A DNA stretch of 64,000 nt from contig CM044320.1 in NCBI GenBank assembly GCA_024291935.2, positions 33,510,001-33,574,000 on the forward strand. The letters run 5' to 3'. The translations under genes were made by a program, and so were the position numbers. Origin of the DNA: Okapia johnstoni (lineage: Eukaryota; Chordata; Mammalia; Artiodactyla; Giraffidae). Positions 1 through 11,810 of this stretch are shown piece after piece (position 1 is the first letter of the stretch; each line of letters starts with the position of its first letter). The notes beneath the pieces are model-generated. The model had not been told where the DNA came from. It was given only the letters and a program-made list of their open reading frames with translations, and did no database searches.

Positions 1-9
1 ATAATGTGT

Positions 10-88
10 GTAAAATGTGCAGATAATAGATATCTGCATGTGTATATGTTAAAATGTGTATATAACCGATATCTGCATGTGTGCATGT
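10..88. repeat. Short tandem duplication, unit about 39 bases
   Basis: Two imperfect copies of a unit beginning TAAAATGTG and containing GATATCTGCATGTGT lie head to tail (starting near 11 and 50). It is simple local duplication with no coding meaning seen. Confidence 0.6.
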
Positions 89-270
89 ATGTACATTCAC
101 ACAAGATGATGAGGACCATGCTCTGCACATGCTCTGTAACCTACTGCTATTGCTTAACATGCTTAATATCAAGAGCATTTTCCTATGTCCTGGGAATCTG
201 GCAAAACAGTTCTTGTCACTTGTGAATGGAACTTAACAAAGTATATCTGATACAACAATGGCCTGAACGA

Positions 271-351
271 TATCCTTTCTTCTTTGTTATTAGCAGAACT
301 CCAAATTTCTTTGGGAGGGCAACACGTCCAGCTAAAACCCGTCATTTCCCA
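271..351 (+). repeat. Ancient interspersed repeat, copy A of an inverted pair
   Basis: This stretch shares the core AACTCCAAATTTCTTTGGGA and its flanks with the reverse complement of 1184-1264. The likeness extends over about 80 bases with scattered mismatches, so the two are old copies of one mobile element in opposite orientation. The family is not assigned; a MER-class LTR or DNA element is possible. Confidence 0.6.
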
Positions 352-1020
352 GGGCAACATAGATGTGCAAGTCATAGATTTGCAGTCCGCTGTAAAGCCT
401 GTATACCAAGTCTTAAACAAGTAAGAAAGTTATTTGTTACACAAAATAAGAAACCTAGAGGTACACGAGACTTGTATGATCCCTTCACACCGCCTTCTAG
501 GACCCAGGCTCTTTTCAGGTTTCTACTCTGCCATTTTTAGTATGAGGTTTTAGACCTAGTGCTTATTACCTCGTCACAAGATGGCTGCTCCACAGTTTAA
601 AACACATCTGTGTCCCAGGCAAGAAAGAGGAAAACAGCAAAGAGCAAAAGGTGTGTCAGTTGAAACTGTTTCTGATTACAGTGGTTTTCTAGGCTCCCAC
701 CTATCAACTTCCACTTACATCTCACTGATCAGAAGTGTGTCACGTGGCTGACCAAAACCACAAAGGAAGCTGGGTGTGGCCAGTTTTGTTCTTCAGGGAG
801 TAGGTGCTGAGACAGTGAGGAGTGAGAATGGTTTAATGGGGAGTAACACCTGTGAAAGAAGCAGGAAGCCCAGTTGGGCAGGGAGAGTCAGCATGCCCTG
901 ATGCAAATCTGACAGTGTCTGCCAGCTCAGTGACAGCAAGAGTTGCCCACTAGGGGAATCCTGGGTTGGGTGGAAATGGCTGGGCTTTGTATTCTCATCC
1001 TGCTGGACATTGGCTGGGGG
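352..1020. other. Non-coding stretch, nothing recognised
   Basis: No conserved frame, splice structure or known repeat could be supported. The open frames here are short, without recognisable motifs, and overlap each other on both strands. Confidence 0.5.
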
Positions 1021-1080
1021 CTGAGGAGAGCCCTGAGGAGAGCAGGAGGAGAGCAGGATCTTCTGAGGAGAGCAGGATCT
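1021..1080. repeat. Short GA-rich minisatellite
   Basis: The motif CTGAGGAGAGC recurs three times with spacers of AGGA or AGGATCT, giving an irregular purine-rich tandem array of about 60 bases. Confidence 0.65.
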
Positions 1081-1183
1081 CAGCTTGAAAGTTGCCAGGA
1101 AGTAACTGGCAACTTTGACATGGGTAGCAAATCCTTTCCAGAAATGAGGGGATTTGAGTGGTACATCCCCATGTGTGACAACT

Positions 1184-1264
1184 TGGGAAATGGAGGTTTT
1201 TAGCTGAACATGTTGCCCTCCCAAAGAAATTTGGAGTTTTGTTAATAAGGAAGAAGAAAGGATG
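1184..1264 (-). repeat. Ancient interspersed repeat, copy B of an inverted pair
   Basis: Its reverse complement matches 271-351, including an unbroken match over AACTCCAAATTTCTTTGGGA. It lies immediately next to the separate repeat at 1281-1455. Confidence 0.6.
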
Positions 1265-1280
1265 TTGCCCAGCTTCTTGG

Positions 1281-1455
1281 GCACCAGGAACCAGTTTCAT
1301 GGGAGACAATTTTTCCACGGGCCAGAGGTTGGGTGGGAGGATGGTTTGGGGATGATTCAAGCTCATTACATTTATTGTATACTTTATTTCTATTATTTTT
1401 ATGTCAGCTCCACCTCAGATCATCAGGCATTAGATGCCAGAGTTTGGGGACCCTT
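1281..1455 (-). repeat. Ancient DNA-transposon-like fragment (family not assigned)
   Basis: The sequence resembles a common mammalian medium-reiterated repeat (GCACCAGGAACCAGTTTCAT, then CAATTTTTCCACGG, then CACCTCAGATCATCAGGCAT). The resemblance is from recall only and the family name is left open. Confidence 0.5.
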
Positions 1456-1662
1456 GGATAGGCCTTGTTTTATTGCATAAACTTTGTTAAGTTTCCTTCT
1501 CCAGTGACAAGAACAATTTTGCCAAAGGGGACTCTTTGTTGAAAAACCTTCTACGAGTAGTTGTGTCTTGTGGTGCAAGGGTGACAAGGAACAGAAACAT
1601 CATCTGCGTTAGTGAGCACCCTGTAAGCCATCTTCACATGGCATCAAGCTGCCACTGGTTTG

Positions 1663-1873
1663 AAAGTGAAAGTGAAGTTGATCATTCATGTCCAACTCTT
1701 TGCAACCCCATGGACTGAACCTGTCAGGCTCCTCCATCCATGGGATTTTCCAGGCCAGATTACTGGAGTGGGTTGCCATTTCCTTCTCCAGGGGATCTTC
1801 CCAACCCAGGGGTTGAACCTGGGTCTCCTGTATTGCAGGCAGACTCTTTATCGTCTGAGCCACAAGGAGGCTT
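1663..1873 (-). mobile_element. Bov-tA SINE with 14-base target duplication
   Basis: Read on the minus strand it begins with a tRNA-Glu-like head that carries the RNA polymerase III A- and B-box region (B box near GGTTCAACCC) and runs into the Bov-A tail ending in TTTCACTTTCA. It is flanked by perfect copies of CTGCCACTGGTTTG at 1649-1662 and 1874-1887, which fix its ends. The perfect duplication suggests a fairly recent insertion. Confidence 0.92.
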
Positions 1874-1927
1874 CTGCCACTGGTTTGGTAATTCAAAAAG
1901 GAATGGGGCTAGCTTCCAGGTGAAATG

Positions 1928-2900
1928 ATGGACACAAGTAATGGCAGAATCATTGAATGTGAGTTTTGCTTTTGTCCTTCCTCCTAATTTTGCGCTTTTT
2001 AAAAAGTCACTGGCATAATTAAAGTTTTCCCTTTGGGCTTGTAAAGATTTGGCTCATTGATATATTATTTGTAAACTGGGGAGAGACCAATTATTCGATC
2101 CTCTCTCCTGGGTTGGATAACTCAGAAGCTCTCAGGATGATGCCAAGTCTCATTCAAAAAGGGAGCTCCCCAGGAAAAATTGAAACAAGTGAATAAGCAA
2201 TTCAGGAGCTAAGGTTTGTTCGCTTAGGATGCTTATTGCTCTCTGTTTTGCCGAAGTTGTTTCCTGCAATCTGAATGTTTTTAATATGATCAAGAAAAAG
2301 TCTTGGTCTCTAACTGCAGGAAATACATTTCACTTTCTCCAAATACGTTCAAGAGTAAAGTTTAGAAAGGAACCATGAGTGTCTCTCTGTGCGGATATCT
2401 GGCCTGGTGCTTTGAGTATGGATCTGGCCAGTTGATCACTTCTGAAAGACTCAGTGTTGTGCATACAAATAAAGCATCAAAATATGGAAATGTGACATAA
2501 TGGAGAATACATTTGGGTCTTCGCTAATCTTAGAAAACTGGTGAATAATTTATTCTCCTAATTAGTTTCCTTTCTGTAGAGTTTGCTATTTACCAGTAAT
2601 TAGGATATCTATTTCAGCTCCTTCTTTCCCAGAGAGAAATAGCAATGATCAGTTTTTAATTGGTAGTGAGGAATTAAAAGTTTTTCAGTAATGTTTTTAT
2701 TTTTAAAAAATACATATTTACAGTAGAAAATAAAGAAAATATCAGAATGCTTAAAATTACTCCTAATTTCACGGAGAGGTAATCAACATCAATATGTTTT
2801 TTTATATAAAATGTGCACATACGTGGAAATACATTGGATACATTGGGACACTGCACACAATTGTCATGCTTAACAACATGCCATGAATACTTTTTTCATA
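1928..2900. other. AT-rich non-coding stretch, nothing recognised
   Basis: No repeat or exon was recognised; open frames are very short. Confidence 0.5.
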
Positions 2901-2904
2901 TCAT

Positions 2905-3475
2905 TTTCTTCAACAGCACATTTTTTTTAAAATAAATTGATTTATTTTACTTGGGGGCTAATTACAATATTGTAGTGGTTTTTGCCATACATTGACATGA
3001 ATCAGCCATGGGTTTACATGTGTTCCCCATCCTGAACCCCCTCCCACCTCCCTCCACATCCCATCCCTCTGGGTCATCCCATCGCCCCAGCCCTGAGCAT
3101 TTGTCTCTTGCATTGAACCTGGAATGGTGTTCTGTTTCACATATGATAATATACATGTTTCAATGCTATTGTTTTAGAACGTCCCACCCTCACCTTCTCC
3201 CTCAGAGTCCATAAGACTGTTCTATGTATCTGTGTCTCTTATGCTGTCTCGCATATAGGGTTATTGTTACCATCTTTCAAATTCCATATATATGCATTAG
3301 TATACTGTATTGGTGTTTTTCTTTATGGCTTACTTCACTCTGTATAATGGTCTCCAGTTTCATCCATCTCAATAGAACCGATTCAAATGTATTTTTTTTT
3401 TAATGGCTGAGTAATATTCCATAGTGTATATGTGCCACAGCTTCCTTATCCATTCGTCTGCTGATGGAGCACATT
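2905..3475 (-). mobile_element. L1 LINE 3' fragment, artiodactyl type
   Basis: The minus strand carries the L1 3' region. On the + strand this appears as GGCTGAGTAATATTCCATAG and GTGTATATGTGCCACA, the complement of the L1 stretch normally read as CCATGGAATACTATGCAGCC. No ORF2 frame survives. The pyrimidine-rich segment at 3025-3080 belongs to the L1 3' untranslated part. Confidence 0.8.
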
Positions 3476-3640
3476 TTTCAAAGGCTGTGTAGTGTTCCTT
3501 TGAATACATCATACCATAATTTATTCAACTAATCCCTCATTATTGAAAATTTCAATTCTTTCTGGTTTTGCATTATTATAAATAATTCTGTCATGAATAA
3601 CCTTGAAACTCCCTCACACTCCTGATTATTTCCTAAAAGT
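3476..3640 (-). mobile_element. Older L1 fragment (tentative)
   Basis: The run TTTCTGGTTTTGCATTATTATAAATAATTCTG resembles the antisense of an older L1 3' segment. It abuts the younger L1 piece but is more diverged. Confidence 0.45.
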
Positions 3641-4160
3641 AAATACATAGAAGATTAAGAACCTTGGATATAGATGTCCCTTATTTCTGCCTAGAATTCT
3701 TTGCCTTTTTCAGATGATAGAACTGACCTCATACGCCACCCATGCACTGCCTTTCAGGAATTGCTTCTCAACCACCTGGTGGTATGTTTTGTCACATGGC
3801 TGGGATTAATCAGTATCCTGTTTCCTACCACTCCAGACAGAGTGACTAGTCCAGGAGTGGTATATGATCTAAGCTGGGTCAATAAGGGAGAATTTTTCTA
3901 CATCTGATAATGATACTTGGATAAAAACATCTCTTTTCTTCTGAAATTATGGGCACCACAGACTATTTAAGATTGGAAATGACAAAAGACATCTTTGCAA
4001 CAATGATGCCAACATAGAAGAAAGCACAGCTGAGACGTGGAGAGAGAAGGAAGATTCCTGATGACAACATTCAACTTCCTGATTCCAGAAGCAAGGTGCT
4101 CCTCTAGACTTTTCCAGTTACTTGACCTAATAACTTCTCCTTTTTGCTTAAAACAATTGG
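3641..4160. other. Non-coding stretch, nothing recognised
   Basis: Open frames of about 70-80 codons lie on both strands without motifs, and the minus one reads into the neighbouring SINE. Confidence 0.5.
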
Positions 4161-4165
4161 AGCTG

Positions 4166-4393
4166 GTTTGCTTTCCTGGTGGCTCAGATAGAAAAGAATC
4201 TGCCTGCAATGCAGGAGACCCAGGTTCAGTCCCTGAATTGGGGAGATCCCCTGGAGAAGAGAATGGCTATCCACTCACAGACTATTTATTCTTGCCTGGA
4301 GAATATTCTTGCCTGGAGAATTCCATGGGTGGAGGAGCCTGGAGGGCTACAGTCCATGCGATCACAAACAGTCAGACATGACTGAGCAACTAA
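4166..4393 (+). mobile_element. Bov-tA SINE with internal duplication
   Basis: A tRNA-like head (TTTCCTGGTGGCTCAG to TTCAGTCCCTG) is followed by Bov-A sequence. Inside the Bov-A part the phrase TTCTTGCCTGGAGAAT occurs twice (about 4288-4323) with extra bases, an insertion relative to the other copies in this window. Confidence 0.88.
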
Positions 4394-4399
4394 TACTTG

Positions 4400-6110
4400 C
4401 ATGTTTCACTTTTTTGTCCTTAGGCAATCAAGACTTTTGGCTAATGTAGGTATTCTAATAGTTTATTGCATATTTCCAAGTTATCTCCCAGAACAGTATT
4501 GCCAAATATACTTGTAAAATATGGAATTCTGAATTGAAGTACAGTTGATATTTCTGTAAAGCAGTCAAGGTAGAATTACTATATGAATCAATTGTGTCTC
4601 TTCTTTTCATACATCCATCACCTTCTGACCAAAGGAGAGTATCCTAGTCAAACTATCACACTAGTTCACACTAAAGGTGGGTACTGTGATGAATACAGAT
4701 CAAGCAAGGTTATATTACATCAGATTGAGTAAAAGTCCTTGCTGTCAGGTCCATGTATTTCTTAGCCAATTACACAGTGAACCTCTAACATGTTTACTTC
4801 CTTTCCATCCTCAGAAGTAAAGGTGAGGAGAAATCTTAAGGGAGGCAGTTCCAAGAAAGGAGTTAAATTATTCAGGAGTAAATTGTCAGCTTCAAGTCAG
4901 TGAATCAAGGAAGAGTATTTTAGAAAGAAATTATGTGACCGGACTAGGTCACAAAGTTTCAGAGCCAGATTAAAAAGGCAGGCCAATGGGCAGCTGTGAA
5001 AGGAGGTGGGTGGGGGAGGGATGATAGTCAAAGAATGTTAAAATAACATTGGCAAAAACAAATCAGCATCAATATTTCACTGGAATTAACTGAAAAGTAA
5101 TGTACTCTAATTCTGGGTTTTCTATCAACTCCTTATACAGCTAAGGAAATGAAAATTGGTTACAGTCTTGCTGGGGTGGACACTCCCCTCAAAAGAAAAT
5201 GAAAACAGCACTCTTGAGTAGCAGCAGCCAATCTAATCTGGATGTTTTTGAGGTGAATATGTGCACTAGTGTTTAGCTGAAATTCCTGAATCCGTTGATG
5301 TATGACCTAGGGCTTTTTGAGAGTGAGTGGTTTGTTTTACTCACCCTTTCATGTCTCTCAAAATGTTTTCTAATTCATAAAATTACAAACAAAACAAAAC
5401 ACAAGAGAGAAGAGAGCTTCAGAAAAATGGGAAGTGACTGTTAAAAATTTTTTTTAGAACATTTCCTGTTCTTCAGCTAGTGGAAGTGAATTAGCAGTAA
5501 ATATGTTTCTAAATGCATTTTTTCATTGATCAAAAAAATTTACCCATATCCTGACCAAATCAATGTTGAACAAACATTTGTAAATATTTGCTTGTAGAGG
5601 CCACCTGACTTGGCCCAGGACTTCCAGGAGGTTGGGAGAGGGGAATGGGATAAAGCAGCAAAGTTATCTCTTTTTTTTTAAGTTCTGAGATTGCTCCATT
5701 AAGGAGATGTCTCCCTGGAGACCAGCTGGGTAGGCAGGGTTGCAAAAGAACAAACTTGAGGACAAGACAGCTTCATGTTAGAAATTTTAGAAGTATTGTA
5801 CAAGGTCCTAGGAACAAGGTGGCATCTCTAGCCGCCCATGGCTGTTTAGGAAAAGAAAGCACTTAGGAGAAACAATAGCCAAAAATCAGACAAAAGATCT
5901 GAAAAACTGCTGAAGTAATTACCTTATTCACTCATTATCTCATTCCTTCACTATCCTTCCAAGTGCTTTGACCTAAACACAAACCTGATCTTGCAGCTCT
6001 GTTCAGTCTGGGGAATCAGAGGGAAAACTCTCTGCTCACAAACCCCTTCTCCCAACTCTGCTGCTTCACTGTTTTGAAGTAACTGAAACAAAACCCAGGT
6101 ATAACAAAAC
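4400..6110. other. Non-coding stretch, nothing recognised
   Basis: About 1.7 kb without a recognisable repeat, exon or long open frame. Confidence 0.5.
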
Positions 6111-6129
6111 TTAAAAGACCATAAGCTGT

Positions 6130-6796
6130 CCATGTAGAAAAACTGAAAGAACAGACAAAAAACCTTCTGGAACTAATAAGCTGTTATAGCAAGTTGGTTG
6201 GATATAAGGTTAATATACAAAAGTCAATTTCTTATACCAGCAATGAACAAGTAAAAAATGAAATAAATATACAGTACCATGTCCATTAATATTTCCCCAA
6301 AGAAATACTAAAGAAATACTTGGGTATACATTTAACAAAATATAGACAATATCTATTGGAGGAAAACTCTGATGAAATAAAATCAAAATAAATAAATTAA
6401 GAAATATTCCATGTTCACAGACAGGAGGACCAAATCTGGTCATGATGTCAGTTCTTCCCAACTTGATTCAAGGCAATCTCAATAAAAAATACAAGCAAGT
6501 AACCCTGACAAAGAAGCAAAGGCAATACAATGGAAGAAAGACAGTTTTTTCAAGAGATGGTACTGGAACAACTGGACATTCAGATGTAAAAAATGAATCC
6601 AGACACAGACCTTACTTCCTTCATAAAAATTAACTTAAGGTAGTTCATAGATAATTGTAAAATACAAAACTGTAAAACTCCTAGAAGATAACGTCAGAGG
6701 AAATCAAGATAATCTTGAGTGTGGGAATGACTTTTTAAATACAACGCCAAAGGCAGTATCCTTGAAAGAAATCATTGATAAGCTATACTTCAATCA
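6130..6796 (+). mobile_element. L1 LINE ORF2-region relic, upstream part
   Basis: The DNA resembles the end of L1 ORF2: phrases such as AAGTCAATTTCTTATACCAG and ACAGACAGGAGGACC are in L1 sense order. Stops and frameshifts break it. It continues after the Bov-tA at 6797-6985. Confidence 0.72.
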
Positions 6797-6985
6797 GGGG
6801 TTTCCCTGATGGCTCAGCAGTAAAGAATCCTCCTGCAGTGTAGGAGACTTTTGATCCCTGGGCTGGGAAGATCCCCTGGAGAAGGAAATGGCAACCCACT
6901 CCAGTATTCTTGCCTGGGGAATCCCATGGACTGAGGAGCCTGGCAGGTTGCAGTCCATAGGGTCACAAAGAGTTGGACATGACTG
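6797..6985 (+). mobile_element. Bov-tA SINE inserted in L1
   Basis: A near-full copy running from GTTTCCCTGATGGCTCAG to GAGTTGGACATGACTGG interrupts the L1. Clear target duplications are not visible because the right flank is A- and T-rich. Confidence 0.88.
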
Positions 6986-7085
6986 GGCTAAAATTAAAAA
7001 TTAAAAGTTAAATTAAAAGAAGCTAAAAAGCTAAAAATTAAAAAATTTAATTTTAAATTAAATTAAAAGCTAGAAACTTTACTAA
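6986..7085. repeat. A/T-rich low-complexity tract
   Basis: Repeated TTAAAATTAAA- and AGCTAAAAA-like blocks follow the Bov-tA tail. This is probably an expanded SINE tail or flanking simple sequence. Confidence 0.6.
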
Positions 7086-7885
7086 AATTAAAAACCTCTG
7101 CACTGTGAAAGACACTATCAAGAGAATGAGAAGACACAAGATGGGAGAAAATACTTGCAAAAACCATATCTGAGAAAGGACTTGTACAAAATATACAAAG
7201 AACTCAACATTAAAAAATAAACAATATGAATAAAAAATTGGTCAAAGACTTAAATAAATGCCTCAACAAAGATGTATAGATAGCAAGTAAACATATAAAA
7301 GAGTGTTCAGTATAATACATCATTAGGAAAGGAAGCAATCAAGGTATTCTTTAGTAAGTGAATGGATAAATAAAGTGTGCTATATCCAGACAATGAAATG
7401 TTTTCTATCACTAAAAGAAAATGATCTATTAAGCCAAAAAAGATGTGGAGAAACCTCAAATGCATACTACTGAGAAGCCAATCTGAGAAGGCTGCAAACT
7501 GTATGATTCCTACAATATGACATTCTGAACATATAAAAAGATCAGTGTGTTCCAGGGGTTACAGGGGAAGGACAGATGAATAGACAGAGTATAGATGAAT
7601 TTTAGGGCAGTGAAACTATTTTGTATGATACTGTAATGGTGGATTACATTCATTGCTTTTTAAAACCCAATGAATTTAAAACACTGGAAATGAACTCTAG
7701 TATAAATTATAGACTTGGGTGATAATGACCTGTCAATGTAAGTTCATCGATTGTAACAAATGTACCACTCTGGCGCTGGATCTTGAAAGTGATGGGGGGT
7801 GAGGGGTTGTGCTCAGAAGGGGAACCCTGTGTACCTCCACTCAGTTTTGCTGTGAACATAAAAGTGCTCTAAAAAATAAGGTTCA
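7086..7885 (+). mobile_element. L1 LINE relic, 3' part
   Basis: L1 sequence resumes (AAAACCTCTGCACTGTGAAAG, then GGGAGAAAATACTTGC) and runs into an old L1M 3' end, seen in GTAACAAATGTACCACTCTGG and a terminal TGCTCTAAAAAATAAGG. The 3' end is therefore near 7885. Confidence 0.75.
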
Positions 7886-7889
7886 TTTT

Positions 7890-8720
7890 TTAGAGTCTAA
7901 GCAATGAGTCAGTGAGAGAGGGATAAAGTGTTGAGTAGCAGAGGTGATTTTTCACTGACACTGCCCTACCGAGGAAAGCTTGCTTTCTTCCCTGACATCC
8001 TATATTCCCTACTCCATCCCTACCTCCTCTTAAGCATTCACTTTGTTTTTCTACATTTGCTCATTTTATCAGTCTGATTGCATATTAGTGTTTCCATATT
8101 TCGGGGTGGATACACTTTACAGTTTAGACCATAGAAAGACCACACAAAGTCTGAGAGCTGAGCACAGTCCTATGTGTCTGATTCCTACCTGTCTGCTTCC
8201 AAATTTTCCTGTTCTCTCCCATCCTTGCTTTCTGGCTCTGGCTCCCCGGTGCTCTCGATCCAGAACCCTTGGGCTCACAGTACAGGGGCCATGCCGGGCT
8301 AGACCTCCCTGGCTGTTGCCAACCCTCAGCTTCTTAGTTTCTTTTTCCCTCGCAAATACCCAGGCATCTAAGCTGCGCCAACTGGGTAGGAGAGGGACTG
8401 CAAAAGAGATATCTAATACTTCTCCCCACCCCAGCCCCATTAATTACTTCCACCTCAGAGGGCTTTACCAACTACTAAGGCGAGCTAATTTGTAGAGTTT
8501 CTCAGAGGACACAGCACAGGTTACAGGTGTCTGTGAGTTGTAGATGGTGTTACATTTTTGTAGTCTTTAAAATTTTTAAAGCATTTGAGAACTATTAAAA
8601 ATTTTACAACATTTGAATTTATTTTTACATTTTGGTAGATAACAGTATCAGACAAAGAAAACATAGTGTTTTTAGCAAAACTCATAGAGTGTATTTCCAA
8701 TCCCCTCCAGGTTGCAGATA
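7890..8720. other. Non-coding stretch with overlapping chance frames
   Basis: A 150-codon frame on + (8043-8495) and a 107-codon frame on - (8117-8440) overlap. Neither has a recognisable domain, a good start context or splice sites. I treat it as unique intergenic DNA. Confidence 0.45.
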
Positions 8721-8724
8721 GTGT

Positions 8725-8885
8725 CTGATGAATTGAAGTCCTAGCCTGGAAGTCAACACACCTGAGTTTAATGTCAGTCACTCTCGGTTGATATTGATAT
8801 TTTATTTTCCTCATACACATAAAGAAGGGAGAGGGACTAGGTGATGTTAAGTCTCTTCCAGCTTTAAAATTTTATGATTTCTATA
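8725..8885 (+). mobile_element. MIR-superfamily SINE relic (tentative)
   Basis: The order CCTGGAAGTCAACACACCTG, TTTTCCTCATACACATAAAG, GACTAGGTGATGTTAAG, TTCCAGCTTTAAAATTTTATGATT resembles the 3' half of a MIR-like mammalian SINE. Confidence 0.5.
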
Positions 8886-8889
8886 CTTT

Positions 8890-9920
8890 AAATGCAGATA
8901 CAGATGGCAATGGTTTAAGCCGGCAGTTTCCTCCTGCATCACATTTCTCTCCAAATGAAATCTGAAAACCTAAAAAAGTTTCCTGTAAATGGCCATATTT
9001 CGGATTTCATCAACTCCCAAAACAGATTGCTTATGGATCTCATCTTGAAAAGGGGCAAGTCCTAAGTTGTCCACATGTTCTTTCCACTCAAATGCAGACA
9101 CAGTTTTTGTGGAAATAGTAGGGGAGTTTGGCCAGCCAGAGGCCCCAGTCTGAGGGGATTGAAAGGCCTCCCAAGGCAACCACTCCCAAAGGCGGGTGGA
9201 ATTTCTGGGAACCATTTCCTGCCTGAATAAACAGCCTCTCCCAAGCCCTTGAGGCTGAGCTGGTTCAGGGACTACCCTTCAGGATCAAGTCCACTACAGG
9301 GGCCAGTCAGCCTTGGACAAAAATAAAAGTGAAGAAAGTGGTCCCTGGTTTTGACTTCATGGCAGATCCAGAAATAACATGGTTTTTGAGTCGTTAATAA
9401 ATAACCGGGAGCCTGCGCCAAACCTGAAATTGATGCCGGAGTCAATCTTTGTTCAAACACGTCAACATGACACAGTCAGGACTGGTGGTGGAGAAACAGG
9501 AGCCAGGACTCCATTGGTTGAAGTCCGGCTCTTGGCCACAAGGGGAGGTTGTTTGTCTTGGAGTTGTCCACGTTAGTCGCCTTTCGAACGATCCTACCAC
9601 CTCCCTTTCTGAAGCTGTTTACTCTCCTGGCCCATGGATCCCTTTCCCCATCTCGGCTGCCCACCATGCTGCCTTTGTGCTCAGACAAGGACTGAGGTTG
9701 GAAAGGATTTGATTAATTCAAACACATTTGCAGCAAATGAGAGTTTAAGATGTCATTCCTCTCAAGAGAATTTTTATTTCACAGAGGACTCTAAAAAATT
9801 GTAGAGCCTTGGACAAAATTTCTGATATTGGAATTTCATACATGTAGGAGGGAAATTCAGGAGGAACATTTTTCTACTACCCTCTAATCATACCACAATT
9901 ATAATTTAAGGAAATAGTTA
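8890..9920. other. Non-coding stretch, nothing recognised
   Basis: Slightly GC-richer than its surroundings around 9060-9600, with several CG dinucleotides, but no exon or promoter could be supported. Confidence 0.45.
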
Positions 9921-9924
9921 TTTA

Positions 9925-10033
9925 TTTGGGTATGCGTGGTCTTAGTTGCAGCATGTGTGATCTAGTTTCTTGACCAGGCCTCCTGCATTGGGAGCGTGGA
10001 GTCTTAGCCACTGGACCACTGGGAAAGTCCCAC
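9925..10033 (-). mobile_element. CHR-type SINE fragment
   Basis: The minus strand reads GGGACTTTCCCAGTGGTCCA and onward, the tRNA-like head of the CHR family. It is truncated to about 110 bases. Confidence 0.75.
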
Positions 10034-10049
10034 AAAACCCTAATGTAAT

Positions 10050-10285
10050 AGCAACTATATGCAAATACTGTTCTATCTACATTACAGTATCAACTCATTT
10101 TCTCCTTACAGCCGTATGAGGTAGGTACTTTTATTATCCCCATTTTCTAGGTAAGGAAACTGAAGAACAGAGGTTAAATAATTTTCCAAATGTCATACGG
10201 CTAATAAATGGCAAATCTGGGGTTCAAATTCAAGCAATCTGCTTTTAGAATAGCACTCTTATAACTACTGTGCTATTCTGCTTCC
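10050..10285 (-). mobile_element. MIR SINE relic
   Basis: Phrases such as TATGAGGTAGGTACTTTTAT, TTATCCCCATTTTCTAGG and GAGGTTAAATAATTTTCC are the reverse complement of MIR, including its central core. Confidence 0.82.
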
Positions 10286-10499
10286 TCTGTTTCATGCTTC
10301 CCCCAATCCATCCTGAAAATTGAAAGTCAATGAAAATTATTTCTATTTTTGTATTGAGTTAAATATCTTTCATGGAGAGGCACATAATGTGTGATAATTC
10401 TATTTATTTCTTTCTATCACTGTTTCCCCCTATAGTTTCAAATTACCTTCCTTTTTTTTTTCTTTCATTCTCTGGCTTAATCCTTAATATTTTCCATTA

Positions 10500-11105
10500 T
10501 TTCAATCACACCATCAAGCACACGGAATTCTCCTTTTCCTGTATTCCTCCATTTTCTTGTTCACTTTGTTCTCTTGCCCAAAACTCTTCAATGACTTATG
10601 GGCACAGTTAACAAGACAGAGAAGACTTTCATGAATTGGCCCCTGCTTATCTCTCTCCCATCATCTCCTGCCACATCTTGTGTCACACCCACCATTCTAG
10701 CTACTTACTGTTGCCCTCTTTCCATTCTTCAAAGATACAAAGCTCATTTCTGCCTCTGGATTCTTGCACTTCCTGTTTCTTCTTCCTGAAATAATCTTCC
10801 CCCAGCTTTTCCTAGACCCAGTTCCTCATTTCTTTCAAGACTCCCCTCAAGTGCCACCCCACAAGAGAAGCTTTCCTTGCTCACAATGACTGAACCAGCA
10901 TACCTCTCCTTTCCCTGCTTTATTTTTCATCATAGCATCAATCACTTCCAACAGTTAGCTTATATACATATTTGTTTACTTCTTTTGTCTCCCATGTCAG
11001 AATGGAAGCACTGTGATGACTTTGTGAAGCAGCAATGAATTTCTGGCACCTAGAAGAGTGCCTAGCATAATAAGTATTTGCTGGATAATTGAAGGAGTTT
11101 CTCTT
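10500..11105 (+). mobile_element. L2 LINE 3' relic
   Basis: The order matches an L2 3' end: CTTGCACTTCCTGTTTC, TCAAGACTCCCCTCAAGTGCC, TTATTTTTCATCATAGCATC, then GAGTGCCTAGCATAATAAGT near the end. No frame is preserved. Confidence 0.75.
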
Positions 11106-11229
11106 TATTTAGTTTCTGCTAAATAAATGCCATGATGGTACTTCCCTTTGTCATTCTCCTCGATTAGCCTTACGGATCTCTATTTCCATTTTGCTGTACT
11201 CAAATACTTCCTATGAAAGGATGCATTGG

Positions 11230-11408
11230 GAGTAAAATTTCCAAATTCTTACATATTTGAAAAGTCTTGTATTTGGCTTTCCACATAATTGGTAGTTAGG
11301 CTGGACATAGAATTCTAGGTGGAAACTCATTTTCTCTTAGAATTTTGACAGCACTACTGCTGATGAGAAGTCTGAGGCATGCTTACCTTTCGCGGTTTTG
11401 ATGACAAA

Positions 11409-11444
<36 letters not shown>

Positions 11445-11810
11445 TTTCTTTCTAGAAGATTTTAGGATTTTATCTTTATGCATCCCCAGTGATGTATCTG
11501 AGTTTTTACTTTCTCTTTATTTCCCCTATTCATCCTGTTCTGCAATCAACGGGCTTTTGCAATGTGAAGACAGTGTTTCTCTATTTAGCTTTTCTATTGT
11601 GTTGTTCTTTCATTTCAAAATGCTTTTTAGTCAGTTGGGACTTCTTGGAATGATCTCTTGTTTCTTAACTTTCTCTCCTGCTTTTTACCTTTATGTCTTT
11701 TTTTATTCCATATTACTGAATCTCCCTGTTTTATCTTCCATTTTTAAATGTTCTTGGCAGTTCTATTTTCGCTTCCCAAGAATGAGGTTTGTTCTTTGAC
11801 TTTTTTTTCT
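11230..11810 (-). mobile_element. Old L1 fragment (tentative)
   Basis: GCTGGACATAGAATTCTAGG and the T-rich text that follows resemble the antisense of old L1 3' sequence. It encloses a TG microsatellite. Confidence 0.5.
11412..11441. repeat. (TG)n microsatellite
   Basis: About 15 uninterrupted TG dinucleotides. Confidence 0.95.

Noticed and set aside
8043..8495. A 150-codon + frame
   Set aside because: An equally open frame lies on the opposite strand. There is no domain, start context or exon border.
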